Assembly: GCF_003286085.1 (NCBI RefSeq)
Contig: NW_020825289.1
Coordinates: 3,348,001-3,412,000, forward strand
DNA from: Drosophila persimilis
Taxonomy: Eukaryota > Arthropoda > Insecta > Diptera > Drosophilidae
DNA: 64,000 nt
Direction of reading: 5' to 3'
In this document: one piece after another, positions 22,645-35,346 of the stretch
How positions within the stretch are numbered: the first letter of the stretch is position 1
Layout: each line of letters starts with the position of its first letter
Made by a program: the position numbers and the translations under genes
Notes under the pieces: model-generated
Database searches by the model: none
What the model saw: only the letters and a program-made list of their open reading frames with translations
Told to the model about the DNA's origin: nothing

Positions 22645-24065
22645 TCTGATTCGACCTGAACTGCGTTGCTCTGCTGATATTTGTAATGTTAAGAGGTAAC
22701 TCTCAACGGAGTACAGATCGCATTAGCTCTCTAAGTTCGAAAAACTTGAAGCCATTACAGAGACTAGAGCCAACTATTGCACTGTATGGATTTCACGCTC
22801 CTGATGAGGATTTGATTATCCAACGATCACCTACTGGCCACAACTGCCTTGGGTCGACGAAATGTAACAGAAATGCCACCAAAAGGATACTTCGCCTTAA
22901 AAATATGCGTTTTAGGAGCCTATTCGAATATGAAAACATTTTTCCACCGACCATGGAAATTTCGTCAATTATGGGAATTTAAAAATCAATAAATCTTGAA
23001 CGCAAGGTATATAACAAATCTGGACCCAATTGTTTAGTGATTGAGAGGTAAAGAAAACATTGAGTGAAGTGTGGCACCTCCAATACCAAATGCAGCTTTC
23101 CCGGGGGAGCACACAGAAGAAGAACAGTTTTAGGGTTAGATCCGGGAAACGATTAAACTCCTGGGAAATAGTCTGAAAATTGTTAGATATTGTTCTACTC
23201 ATGCCGACGCCTGCGCCGTCACCTACAAGCTCATAAAAACTGTCTTATTTCTCGCCTTATGCAGAACATGGGTGCGATAAGATTTTTGTTTCAAATTAAG
23301 TGATCTAATGAAATTGACTAAAGTATTAAGGGGAACAATCGGGGGAAGCTTAACCATTTAAATTCTCATAACTTGATCCACGGCCTGGCCATTAAAATTC
23401 AGAACATTCCTTGGAGAACTTATTTGTGGAATCGCTAAAGCCCTACACTCCTCATCAACTGACTCTTCACCTACATTTTCCTTCATATTGTATTTCATAT
23501 TTTGTAAAAATGATTTTTCGCTCACTAACTCTTTCTCTACATCTCTCCACGGATAAAACAGCATCATTAATGCTCCAAAATAGTTAAAACTATCTGCATT
23601 TATTTTAAACCTCATATATATATTTTCAAATTGAAGTCTTGGTCCGTTCTATAATAAAACACTATTATCGGTGAGGGGGATAAAGCTTCTACTATGGCCT
23701 CATTTTCTGCGGCCTCTTCATCATCTCTATTCTGGACAGCAAAATCGGCTAAACACAGGATCTCAAGATCAGTTGGTCATTGTTAAAACCGCTCCAGCAA
23801 TCCTTTGACGAATATGTCATAATTCATATTTGGAAGGCTGTGGATTTGAGAATTCGAACTCGTTACTCTGCAGGGAAAGTATTCACAGGAATACATTTGT
23901 TTGCTATTCCACACGAAGGAATGCCTAGACAACAATATACGGCTTCGTGAGCAGATATCTCAGTGCCCCGAAAGTTTCTGACCAATGTGCTGCAGCTTTT
24001 GTGTGATCGTGTAATTGTCCCTTACAGCTTCTCTTAGGTGCATTAAAGTGGACATAAGCTTTGGA
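22645..24065 (-). pseudogene. Decayed Helentron/Helitron Rep-helicase (right arm copy)
   Basis: Mirror image of 19820-21240, with the same frames and the same disablements, including the Walker A Lys-to-Met change. The 85-aa frame at 23358-23615 differs from its mirror at one residue near the end (R to M). Sharing the same lesions shows the element was already dead before the arms were duplicated. Confidence 0.78.
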
Positions 24066-24277
24066 ATACCCCTTTGATATTTATTTGTATGGTTTATTAT
24101 GTAGCTACAGAATGCATTACGGTTCATTAGGAGGCATTGGAGGCTATGGAATAGCCTTTTATTTTATTTTTGGAGTTTATAAAAGTCTACGGATAAAAGT
24201 TTAAGGTGCAGCCGTTTGACCAAACGCATAAATACGATTTTACCGTGAAATACCGTTAAAAATCTCAAAATTTAAAA

Positions 24278-25093
24278 GAAACGAGGGGGAACGTTGTGAG
24301 CTGCTGCGGAGACCGCAACTCTACATTTATACCCGATACATAGTCAGTATGGCTCTCCTCCGGCAGACGCCGCTAATATTGAACGACACGACAAAGAATG
24401 CGTGCGAGAGAGACAGAAAATCTGAGCGTGACGTCGGGCGCTGCGTAGCCACTGCAAATTGATTTCTTGCTTTTGGCTACAAAAATGATCCGATCTGATC
24501 CAGATTCGGCAATCTGATAGATATGGTCATTATCTATGATTCTGCATTTTCAGTTTGCTTGAATGTGCAATATTGTGCATCCACAGATTTTCGTCCTTTG
24601 CGGGGGCGGAAGGGGGTGTGGCGAAATTTGGACACGAAACGGTCAAGGTCCGATATCACAGGAGTGTGGATACCAAAGTTGGTTGCTCTGGCTCTCATAG
24701 GTTCTGAGATCCTTGAATTCATATTTTGCAATTGGCAAAACCGACCATGAAACCTGTGTGTTAGAGAGAGACAGAGCGAGAAAGAATAAAATTGTTTTCT
24801 TGATTCTGGCTATAATAATTATACGATCTGGTTGAAATTTTACACTCTAGAACATATAGTCATCCTCTACGATTCTGCGTTTTTGCTTTTATCGTATCTT
24901 TAAAAATGTGGATGCCACAGGGGACGGACAGACGGACGGACGGACAGACGGACAGACGGACGGACATACAGACATGGATCAAGAATATATATACTTTATG
25001 GGGTCGGAAACGATTCCTTCTGGACGTTACACACATCCACTTTTACCACAAATCTAATATACCCCAATAATCATTTTGAGTATCGGGTATAAA
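24278..25093 (-). mobile_element. Long DINE-like repeat copy (right arm)
   Basis: Mirror of 18792-19612, same edges in reverse. The GTC/CGG-type microsatellite at about 24921-24966 differs slightly in repeat make-up between arms. Confidence 0.75.
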
Positions 25094-25094
25094 A

Positions 25095-25415
25095 AAATGA
25101 GGTAACGTTGTGAGTCGACGCTACGGCCGCGAATCTATATTTATACCCGATACTAAGTCACTATTCCTCAATTTTCGTTCTTTGTAACAGTTGTAACACT
25201 TGTAACAGTGTAATATCACAGGAGTCTGGACACAAAATTTCGTTGATCCAACTCTTATGAGTCTATGAGACCTAGGCGTCTGATAAGGCGGACGGACGGA
25301 CGGACAAACAAGGCTCTATCGACTCGGCTATTGATTCTGATCTTTTTGGTGTTACACACATCCACTTTCCCCACAAATCTAATATACCCCCATACACGTT
25401 TTGAGCATTGGGTAT
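25095..25415 (-). mobile_element. Short DINE-like repeat copy (right arm)
   Basis: Mirror of the left-arm short copy, with no internal coding sequence. Confidence 0.68.
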
Positions 25416-26363
25416 TAGAATGGTTTTTACCTGGTGAGAAGATATATTATTTCGTTTGCTAATTTTAGCTTTATTTCATTTACATTGGCAATCTTGTGTC
25501 GTGTGCGTGTGTGTGAATGAATATAAACACACAAGCATTTGTGGGGGAAACCGAATGTAATCCAACTAACGAGGAGAGGATTATAAAGCGCTGTCTAGCC
25601 AATCGCAATGGCTTTTACTTTGATGTAAAGTGCCGACAGCCAAGAAAGCCTAAGCGGACTGTGCCACACACGGCCGGCATACATCAGGCCGGCAGAAATC
25701 ACTCATAGTCTAGACGGGCCAGCAGGCAGACAGATTAGCACAAAGCAATTTCCTTTTGTCATCAAATATCCTTGAGGCACCGCAAATTACCGTCACTTGA
25801 GCCGCCCCAGTCCAGCTACAGTGTCCTTTGCTGCTCACCTGCTCTCCTGCTCACCTGCTACTTGCTGGTACTAATTGTCGTGAGAAACGTAAACTGAATC
25901 GCCAAAGATCCTGAAATTGCGCTGCAATGAACGACAACATTCGATCTGTGTGACTGATAGCTAAACGTTATGAAGATTTATACTCTACTCGTACATATTT
26001 TTCCCACTCATCATTTCCGGCTGCAGCTCAAATATGACGGACGGAAGTTGCAAAAATGTGTTTGCTTTGAAGTGAATTTAACATTTTGATTTGATTGGAT
26101 GTGACGGCCGCACAGAAGACATACAGAAAAATCTCATTCATAAAATCAAAATTATTGAACTACTACGCAGGACACGTAGAGAACTGAAATTAGTGGGAAT
26201 TTCGATTTTTGAATTTTGATTTTCAATTGGCTTTTCAGAGGGGTGGGGGTGGATGCACCGCCAAATATAAATATGTGTGCATCGGCATGACTCAAGCGAA
26301 CGTGATTCCATTCAGTCATGCACGAGCAGGGTTGGGGAGCATGCCCGCCGCTGCCTCGCTGTC
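25416..26363. other. Unassigned arm DNA, right copy
   Basis: Mirror of 17522-18469. No gene recognised. Confidence 0.4.
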
Positions 26364-26891
26364 TCACAGATTCGCACTGTCCATATTCCCCATCAGATGC
26401 ACTTTCAATAAATACCCGTCAATGTGGCAGACAGGCACCAGGCACACACAAGGCACTGCCTGGCGGCTATCATTAGCTGGGTCGAAGGTGGGAATGGGGG
26501 GATGGTGGCCAGGAGAGTAAAGAGTTGCCACCGTTATGTTATCAACGGCTGGCTTAATACGCACCAGCACGCCATTTCCTAATAAAACGCTCCACGCCGT
26601 AATGACATCCAAGCCATTCAATGTCTTTATTTCCCTCAGAGGTGCATCTTGGCAGCGACGTGCAGTGGGTTTCTGCGAGTATCTGGCAAATACATCTAAC
26701 TTATGACGCTGTTTGCACCATAAAGAAATCGTTTTTCGCGCTGCACGCCGCTTTGCTCGGCCAAACAATAGACAGTTAAGGCTGAGGATAGCAGCGATAT
26801 GTTTTCTATACAGTCGCGGCATGATTTCGCTGGATTTAATGAGCGTCGACACTCCGGCACTTGTGGGAACCTTTGGACGAGATTTGGACAT
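26364..26891 (-). CDS. Unrecognised basic ORF, 175 aa (right arm)
   Basis: Mirror of the 16994-17521 frame, starting MSKSRPKVPTSAGVSTL. Two amino-acid differences from the left copy are visible. Function unknown; possibly a chance frame. Confidence 0.2.
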   Translation of the reverse strand: MSKSRPKVPTSAGVSTLIKSSEIMPRLYRKHIAAILSLNCLLFGRAKRRAARKTISLWCKQRHKLDVFARYSQKPTARRCQDAPLREIKTLNGLDVITAWSVLLGNGVLVRIKPAVDNITVATLYSPGHHPPIPTFDPANDSRQAVPCVCLVPVCHIDGYLLKVHLMGNMDSANL

Positions 26892-27150
26892 ACAGTTGCG
26901 GTCAAGATAATAGTAGTACTAATATGGGCTTTGTTCGTTTTTTGTTGTTGTTACCTTTACTTTTGCCTTGTCAACCATTGCTCTGCTTGCTTCAATTATG
27001 CCTTTTCTCTGCATTACATTTCGTATTTTTTCGGTACTCATCACCACTACAGAAAGTTTTGAAAATCATTATCATTTTACAGGGTAAGAGATATGTCGAG
27101 ATGAGGGGCAAAATAGCATTGTTGCTTCATGGGAACATGTAATAAGAACC

Positions 27151-27570
27151 ATGAAGTTAGCCCCGCGATCGGGCCAGTTATACGCCAAAATATCAGTAGA
27201 TCGGCGACTACTACAAGCGATATGGGCCTCTTCTGTCCTTGCAGGAGCCTTAAAAAGTGTTAGCTCGGACTCTATTATTGAAACCGTCAGAAGCAGCCCT
27301 AGAAATTATAATTTACTGACACGAAGCTTTAGAAAACAATTCTTACGGTTTCAGTTTATATTGACGATTGGAAGAATGGAGGAAAAGCGTGGCTCTTCCG
27401 CTATGGCCTGGGCGAGTTTTTCCTACCAACATATTAGATCGTCAGTTTCACGTTTGGATATTGATCGATATGATGTGATGCTGCGTTATGGCTCGGTGAC
27501 GTACCAGGAGGTATTATGGCCATTTTTTACTAGGGATTTATGTAAACTATTCAATTTATTTTATACGTAA
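27151..27570 (+). CDS. Unrecognised ORF, 139 aa (right arm)
   Basis: Mirror of 16315-16734 with the same translation. Function unknown. Confidence 0.2.
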   Translation: MKLAPRSGQLYAKISVDRRLLQAIWASSVLAGALKSVSSDSIIETVRSSPRNYNLLTRSFRKQFLRFQFILTIGRMEEKRGSSAMAWASFSYQHIRSSVSRLDIDRYDVMLRYGSVTYQEVLWPFFTRDLCKLFNLFYT

Positions 27571-27964
27571 AGGCCTAGAATTGTCATCCGAACCCAAGAC
27601 TGCCACTTGCTCTCTCTCTCTATATATCTATATTGGTATCGCCGTTCGCAAAAGGGACTAATTGATATGTGGGTTAATGGGGAGGGGGAATTATTTGTAG
27701 GGAAGGCAACACAGACCGCGATCTCAATTTGGCATGTCCGGAACGGGAATCATATAGAGAGATAGACAAAGCTATAGACATAAAACCGCAAGCTACATCT
27801 GCTCTAATGTTAATTATTGCACTTCGTTAATCCTTTTTCCGTCTGATGACCTATCTGATTAGAGTCTTAAAATAATTTATCTCTGGCCATTTTTACGATA
27901 CTGTTCTGTATTCCGCTACCAACACCAGCCTTTATATCTCGCTGCCCTCCCTAGACTCAGCCAT

Positions 27965-28268
27965 CTGGTAGATATGGTCATTCGTTATGATTATGCGTAT
28001 AGAAATACGCAAATTGTGGATGCCACAGATTTTCGCCTTTTGTGGGTGGGGTAGGCGGCGTGGCAAAACTTGTAAAAAAGCTTGATTCAGTGTGATATCT
28101 CACGAGTCTACAAACAAAACTGTTGCTTTTCCTCTTAGTCTCAGAGGACTATGCGTCGAACAAGAAGAGCGGAATGACCGACAGTCACTCGACTCGGCTA
28201 TTGATGCCAATCCACCACAAAACTAGTCCCTTACCCCTTAACTCTTCGAGTACCGGGTATAAAAAAAA
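27965..28268 (-). mobile_element. DINE-like repeat fragment (right arm)
   Basis: Mirror of 15617-15925, ending ttcgagtaccgggtataaaa. Confidence 0.65.
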
Positions 28269-29121
28269 CTTACCAATATACAAATATGGTTAATGTTTTT
28301 AAAGCGATCTTATTGTTATACTTCTTATACTGGCAGCCGCTATATGTTGTTTTGAAGTTCATTCATAGTGCATGGCCAATGTTAAGTTAAACACGTCCAA
28401 TGTTAAATTTTATGTTAATGACTCTTACATTTTTCTCTCTCGCTCTGTGGTGTGAGCGTTTGGTTTGAGCGTGATTGTTCAAACGCAACGCAACCACTTG
28501 GTTTGAGCAATGCGGTTCGATGCGTTTTGACTTTGAGTGATTTTGCCATACAAAACGCAATCACGTCGAACTCAAACCCGAATCCAGCTCCGACTTGAGA
28601 GACTTTTTCCCACTCATTGGATGTTAATGTTAGCACTGCCGCACTGTTTGGCACAATTTTAACGGCCGCGGAAAAGGAAACAACGGAAATTGGTGTCGCC
28701 GCGGACAGTTAAAGTTAAACGTTCAGTACTTACCGTACTCTGTGATTCGGCAAAGACGTTATATTAGAGTAGTGTTCCAAATCAGACAAGTGCGGAGCAC
28801 GCGAAAACTTCCGAGAATCGTTTGCTTCAGAAAGCTCGGCGAAAAGAGCGATCAGCTAGCGGAAGCAAAACACAAATCGTTGTCGAGCTTGCAGTTTCCA
28901 TTTTCAATTACGTTCACTTCTGTTCTGGCCACGAAATATTTTTGTGTTGTATTCGGTTCATTCGGTTTTATAATTTTTTTGAGTTGCATTTTCCACAAGT
29001 GTTGAAGACAGGCCAACGAGCTGATAAAACAAGATGTAAAAGTAGAGCCATTAGCCACTAGCCAAAACCCATCGACAATTTTCGCGTGGTCGCAGCCAGT
29101 CTGTGAGCCGCCACAGAGCGG

Positions 29122-32100
29122 TGCTAATCATCGCTAAACAAACGCTGAAAAGGTGAGATAAGAGACAGAAGAGGTCCGCTCTCGGGGATGAAATTTTCAT
29201 TATTCATTGACACCATTGCGTGGGCACAACTTTCGGAGTAGGTCGCCATTTTCATTCCCACTTATTGGTACCACTGCAGTGGCAGAAAAACTCTTCTACG
29301 ATAATTGCACATCTCAGACAATAACAAAATTCTTGCATAGTTGTCAACAGAGGGAAGGGCGCGATCGACAGACTCAATAAGAGCTCGGATTTCATGTGAG
29401 CCGATATTTATTTTTATTTGCCCGACGAGACGGTCCTACAGTCTTATGCCTGTGCCTGGGCCTGGGCCTGTGCGGTTTGCTGTGTCTGCAAGCCCTGCCT
29501 CTGCCTGTCCGATTCGGAGACAGAAACGAGTACGAGTACTACGGAGTATTAGAGGGCAAAAAAATAATGGGAGGAAAAACCAATAGCATACCATTCCAGA
29601 AAAAGCAAACAGCGATTTCACGCTCTCTTCCAGCTCTGCGATCCTGCCGATTTCCTGTTTACTTTTTGTATTTTTGCGGCTACCGATCCCGCTCCCGCTT
29701 CCACTCCCGCTTCCACTCCCGCTGATGCCTGTAAATGAGTCGACTGGCCTTAGATCGTACAGTGCACGGTGCATACACGGGCTCATCAAATAAGACCCTC
29801 TCGAGTGGCGGGTGTTCGGCCAACGCTGCGTATGTGCAATGTGCAGTGCGCCCACAAACGCGTGACGCGATGCGTGAGCTCTCCAAAAACAAACATCTTC
29901 TTGGATACTTAGGCTTCAAAGTGGTCAAAGTCGCCTGTCCCTCCGTCCCGGGTATCAGCTGCTGTTTTGGTGGAATGCTGTGGCATCCGCGCCGGCAGTC
30001 CGTCAATTCAATTTTTGTTTTGGTTTGGTTTGTTTGTGCGCCTATCCTATGTATATTTATTGAAAATTTACTGCTTGCATAACAAACGACCAGCTCCTGC
30101 TTTTGCTACTGCTGCTGCTGCCGCTATGGCTGTTGCTGTTGCTGCTGCTGCTGCTGCTGCTGTTGTTGTTGCTGCTGCTGTGGCTGCCGCTGTCATATGC
30201 AAATGGTGGAATGAGGGGCAGGCGCTGAAAGGGCGCGAGGGTGGGGGCGCTGTCCAGAAGTCATTAATCTCGCGCCAAAACTGCTGACTTTGTCGAAATG
30301 AATTTCCTGTTTTTGCTGGCTCCGCGTCCGCCCCGGCAGATGACAAACAGTTTCCTTAGAAGCTCCACTCCAGAGAGTCTGGAACGGTATCGGTTTGGCG
30401 GGCTGTTTGTTATTTATGAAACCAAATATGTTGACCCTTTTCTGATTTGAGCCCACACGTCAGTGTGGCAGGGCAGGGCAAACGCACATAGAAGAGCACA
30501 CACTCGTAAACATAAGACATTCGGTGTTCCGCGGAACGGACAGTGCTTTAAATAGCTGGATCAGTCCTGAGTCCCCCCCGCCCCTATTGCGCAATCGCCT
30601 AGCCTGGGAAAAGCGTGAATGGAATGGGGGCACAGGAATAGGGCTCAAAGTCACTCGCTGAAGGCTTCACGGGGGACGGGGTGCTGCAGCTGTCGACCAA
30701 CTTAATCCCAACTTATCCCATCCTCAACAGCTTTGGAGCTGGGTTCAACTTCCTCGCTGTGCTTTTTGAGCAGCGCAACATTGTTTCCCAAATGTACTGA
30801 GCTCTATCTGGGAGATCAGTTTTCTGGCTACACGCATAGCACGTGCTTCAGTGCATGCTCCGACTACGACTCCGCCTTAGACTCCGACTCCGACTCCTTG
30901 CGACTTATAACATGATACGCACTGAGGAGTGGTGGACCGGGATGGGAGTTGACATGCGAGCGGGCTAATCTAATACGAGTATGCAAAATACAAAATGCAA
31001 ATGTAACTAAAGGCGGTTTCCTACGTTTCCTATACTGGAATACCTTTCAAGGGAGGCTCTGGAACCGCAGTGAAACTCAGCACCACGCTTGATGCTTTTT
31101 TTGGCCAGCTACGGTCTTAAGGTTGAAATTATGCACTTGTTGCTCAAGTGCATCAGCAGACTCTGATCGGCGCAGCAAAAGATGCAATTCAATACAAACA
31201 AAAATGAGCAAAAAAAAGGTCCAGAATAAATGCCCAAAAACATAAAAACAGGTCTTTTGAAGCGGCGGCCAACGGTCAAACTGCATCTCGAGAAGGCATT
31301 CGCTGTATCCAGACAGACCCAAACCCCAAACTCTCCAAAACTGTATGTGCGGTGTGTGTGTGTGTGTCTGTGTGTGTCTGTGTGTGTCTGTGTGTGTGTG
31401 TGTGTTTATCAGTGGGATTGCGGTTGTGTATGCGTGATATTGTGTTTGGCAATGCAGTTGCTGCTGGCGAGAATGCATTTTATGCCCTGCTCTTGCTGCT
31501 TTCTGCTTTCTGTTGCTGCGGCGCTCCTTGCATTTTTGGTTGCTGTGCCTCTGGCGTGGCCGCTCCGTTCCTCACTGTTGGCTCCACGGGCCCCGAAAGA
31601 AGTGCCTGCAAGCTTTGAGGAATTCGCGATATCTCCGAGTACAGTAAAGGCCCAAAATTTCGACTCGCACGCAAACAAAAGCTCTGCTGACACAAGCCGA
31701 TCATTCGAAGGACCATGAAGAGACCCCAAGTCCCATATCCCAGATCATGTCAGATCTATCTAAACGTTAGACACACTCGTTAGGACAGACTCCCTCTCTC
31801 TGCACGTGTCGGTGCATCAGTACATCGGTGCATCGGTACGAGTAGTAAAAAAGTTATTTGCGATAGCTTCCGCAGCGGTTATACTAGTGCAAACCCATTG
31901 ACTGCACCAGGTCTAAAAATAGCCACCGGGCAGGCGTCTTTCCGCTCCAACGCAGGAATGCAGCTTGAGCTCCAGCCCCAGCTCCAGCTCCAGTGCAACT
32001 GTGTGGATGTTCCTGCCTCAGGGTGCGTGTACGTGTGCGTGTGCGACGGCTGTGGGCACAGACGGAGAGACGAAACTGCAGTTGGAGCGTCCTACAAAAT

Positions 32101-33156
32101 GTCACAGCGCATGCTAACGCCATAATTTTCGGTCCAAACGACGGACACTGGCTTGGACAGGAACCATGACGCAGTGGGTCATTAAGTGTTCACCTGAAAA
32201 GGGCAGGCAGCACGCCTGCCTGCATGCTGGTGGTGCCTGCTGCAGCTGCATGCAACGGCAACATCCGCAGCAGGAGCCGTTCGAGCTGCTGAACTTTCGA
32301 AAGTGGCGGCCCGCACTCGGGGGGAACCGCTTCCAGTGGGCTAATCTATTAGGGCTCCGCCGCTGCCTCCGTGAGGACGAGGAGGCGGTTGTTGTCATCG
32401 CCTCAAGGACGTTCGCGAGTCGGCCAAATTAGGATACTTGAGAAAAACCACACTACAGTCACGTTTCATTGGCCTCTCTGGGCAGAAATTGTTGCATGTC
32501 TGCTCCGGCCTACCCCATCCCTGCATATGTTGTCTCGAGCACGTCCTTAGTGCCATGACGATTGCAATGGCAACCGCGATGGCAGCCAAAGTAAAGCAAA
32601 TGCCAAACTAGCGACCCAAGCAAACAACCAAACAAACAAACAGGCAGACAGACAGACAGACACAGAGGTGGGGGCAGAGACGGACTTTCAGAGCCAGACG
32701 GAGGTGGACGCGGCTGCATAATGTGCGGCAAGGCAACAACGCCACGACTACTACAAGCGGCGACAGCAACAGGTTCTTTATTTTTAGTAGTCGCATTTTG
32801 AAAACCGCCTGCTCAATGTCAACTTAACGTTTGAGACTTAATTGTTGGCTCTCTGCCGTTTTGTCGTTCTTGTACAAAAGATTGTGTGCCCGAAGCGAGT
32901 TCTTCGGCCAAGTGGCTGCACTCGCACTCCCTCCCTGCATTGCGAGAGCGATGCCCAAGAACTTTGTGCATTTTATAATGGAACCTGGAACTTGCAACTG
33001 AACTCATGCCTCATCTCATCCTCTTTTTTGCGCGTGCGTCTTTTATCCTCAGCTTTGGCCGTTCTCCATCGCCTGGTCATGCCTCATCACCATCAAACGA
33101 ACAGCCACAACCATTTGACATTTTTAAAATCAAATTACAAATTCAAACGCAGAGAA
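29122..33156. other. DNA upstream of the truncated Fs copy (right arm)
   Basis: Mirror of the left Fs upstream DNA, including the TG run at 31350-31407 and the GCT/GTT run at 30107-30187. If the left copy holds the Fs promoter and enhancers, this copy carries them too. They would lie head-to-head around the palindrome centre, about 22 kb apart between the two Fs first exons. Confidence 0.5.
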
Positions 33157-34432
33157 ATGCCGACGATCCGCGCACTTCCTGTGGCATCAGCGGAAGCGCG
33201 TACACCACCGAACCAATTAGCGGCAACAATGTCAAAGACGTCAGCAGCATCAGAATCGGCCGCAACGGCAGTGGCATCGACATCGACGACAACTACTAGC
33301 TACAAAAGTAGATCAATTCTAAGTTTATTTATAGTAATCGCATGGAACTCTCTGCAAGAATTGGCCAGTGACGGGAAAGACGATGGCTGTGTCAGGGCTG
33401 CTGGCGACCATGGCCGTGACGTCAATGCGGACCGAGTGAGACATAGACGCACGCCCGGTACTCGCAATCCAAGTGACGAGGTGTCAATGGCACGTGAACA
33501 CCATAAGCAGCAAGGCAAACAGAAGCCCCTATCTGGTTCTAGACCACATCGGAGGAGGAGCCGCCTGCGAGCCACTTCTCAAGCGGTGTCGATGGCTCTG
33601 TTTGCTTTAGGATTGCTGCTACTGAATATGCGGCCGGCGGCGGGTAAGTGTCCAGATACTTTTTCTGACTCACACTTGCTTGAGGAGAGAATGACCCAAA
33701 ATCATATATTTCGATATTTCCCTGAATCCGTTCATGGCATCCCATCTGTGTCTCCAAATGTATCTCCTCTCCTCTCACTTCGTGCCTGCAGCTGTGCGTC
33801 GGTCGCTCGCCCTTGCCCCGGCGGATCGAACGACAAATGTGACACATTTTAGTCAAATATGACGCAATTTCTCACGGCAGAGCTGTTGTTTGTTTACGGC
33901 AACGGTCGGCGGTATCGCATTAACTGCTTGGCATGCCGGGTCGATCAAAACAAAACAAACATATCAACAGATCAGAAAGACCGGCCCGCGAATTCTCCCT
34001 CCAGCATGCTGCGATATTTGGGATCGTTGGAACGACTTCTGACTCAAGATAGTTAGCGGCAGGAACTCTCCCCACGGATTCCATTTAGTAAACACGCCAA
34101 TATTTACGGTGGCTATTTCCAGGCCTTCTAAATCTGGAGGGGAGGATTCAATGGAATCTCCCAGCGCATGTCGTATCGCTAAGGTCGACTGTTTCATTCT
34201 AATTCTAATAAAATTCTGCCCAAATCTTGCTCTCCTCCCTCCGCAGCCGGCACCTGCTGGCAGACCCACCTGGGCAGCGGCAAGTGCAGCCAGATATTCT
34301 CCACGAACATCACCAAGTCGGAATGCTGTGGCGCCAGCCAGACCTTCTCCTACACCGATCGCGAGCTGAGCAGCGTGGAGTACTTCTTTGCGACGGCCAT
34401 CGGAGGCGGCGTCGAGTGCGCTCCGTGCATTG
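33157..34432 (+). pseudogene. Truncated duplicate of Follistatin: exons 1 and 2 only
   Basis: Exon 1 (33157-33643, signal-peptide ATG at 33592) and exon 2 (34247-34432) are intact. Consensus splice sites match the left Fs, including the exon 2 donor gtaagtgc at 34433. They encode the N-terminal leader, signal peptide and TB-like domain. No follistatin/Kazal exon follows; the similarity to Fs stops at 35212. Three residue differences from the left copy are visible in exon 1 (H to Y, D to N, S to R) and none in exon 2. A transcript from here could give only a TB-domain fragment, by read-through past exon 2 or splicing to unrelated downstream DNA. Confidence 0.85.
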
Positions 34433-34661
34433 GTAAGTGCGTAACGAGGTACCACCAATAAGGGTGCGCCCTTACATATGTACATATGTATACCAGTAAG
34501 ATATTTGGGAAGAGATGGGGCTATAGACTGATCAGTAGCAGCGAGCTTCGTGGGACGAGAAGTAAGGATTAGGCAAATCATACAGCGATTAAATCAGCTA
34601 TGATAATTGTCTGGTGGGGGTCGCTAGCAAAGAGCATTCAAACGAAAGAAACGATTATCTA

Positions 34662-34963
34662 ATATACCAAATAAGGTACATATGTCGGTACCCGAAGGAC
34701 AGGGTCTTTTCGTGTCCGACCCTTCTGGATAAATCCGGCACTATAACTCTTAGGTCCGCCTTCCTGAACGACATCTCGGAGATGTCCACGCTGTGTCCCA
34801 GAAAGATTGCAAACTTTATAAAAGCATCTGGATGGGACAACTGTTGACATGAAATCTCACTGCAGGGAGGGAAAGATCCCAAGCGGTATCACAACGGGCG
34901 GAAACCGGCCTAAGTGTGCCGGGCTCAGAGCGAGCCTGGCAGCCGCCTCTACCTAACCTAACT
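34662..34963 (-). repeat. Dispersed repeat copy A (right arm)
   Basis: Mirror of 8899-9200, inside the right arm between the truncated Fs exon 2 and the arm end. Confidence 0.6.
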
Positions 34964-35346
34964 CTTAGGTCGAAAATAATGGTGAATACGTAGATCTGCG
35001 TCTGAGTTCTGCTGGCATCCATTCCATACTTGCAAGTCTCCCTAAAAGTGTTTACGAATAGACTATACTATATACTATAGTCCCAAATCGAGAAAAAACA
35101 CCTGACACGCGACGCACAGTGGGACATTCGGCCATTTCAGCTCGATAAATTATTAGCTTCTGAACGAAATAAGATATTTTCATGAAGAAGGAAGACTTAA
35201 GTTACATTGTCAAAATCGAACTTTGTTCCAGTGCATATTTACTTTTGTGTATAATATAAAATATGTTGATTTTTTAGGATCGATATGGAATGTTTAATGG
35301 TCATTTTCGGTGTATATAGCGTATATTATGTAGCTGTATATTATAT

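Larger units (their letters stand above)
22645..35212. repeat. Right arm of the giant palindrome (about 12.6 kb)
   Basis: Inverted copy of 8688-21240. It ends sharply after acattgtca at 35212, where the left counterpart begins at 8688. It contains Fs exons 1-2 but none of the later exons, so the left arm is the likely donor and this arm the duplicate. A 38-bp segment near 34962-35000 has no counterpart at about 8899 on the left. Confidence 0.93.
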
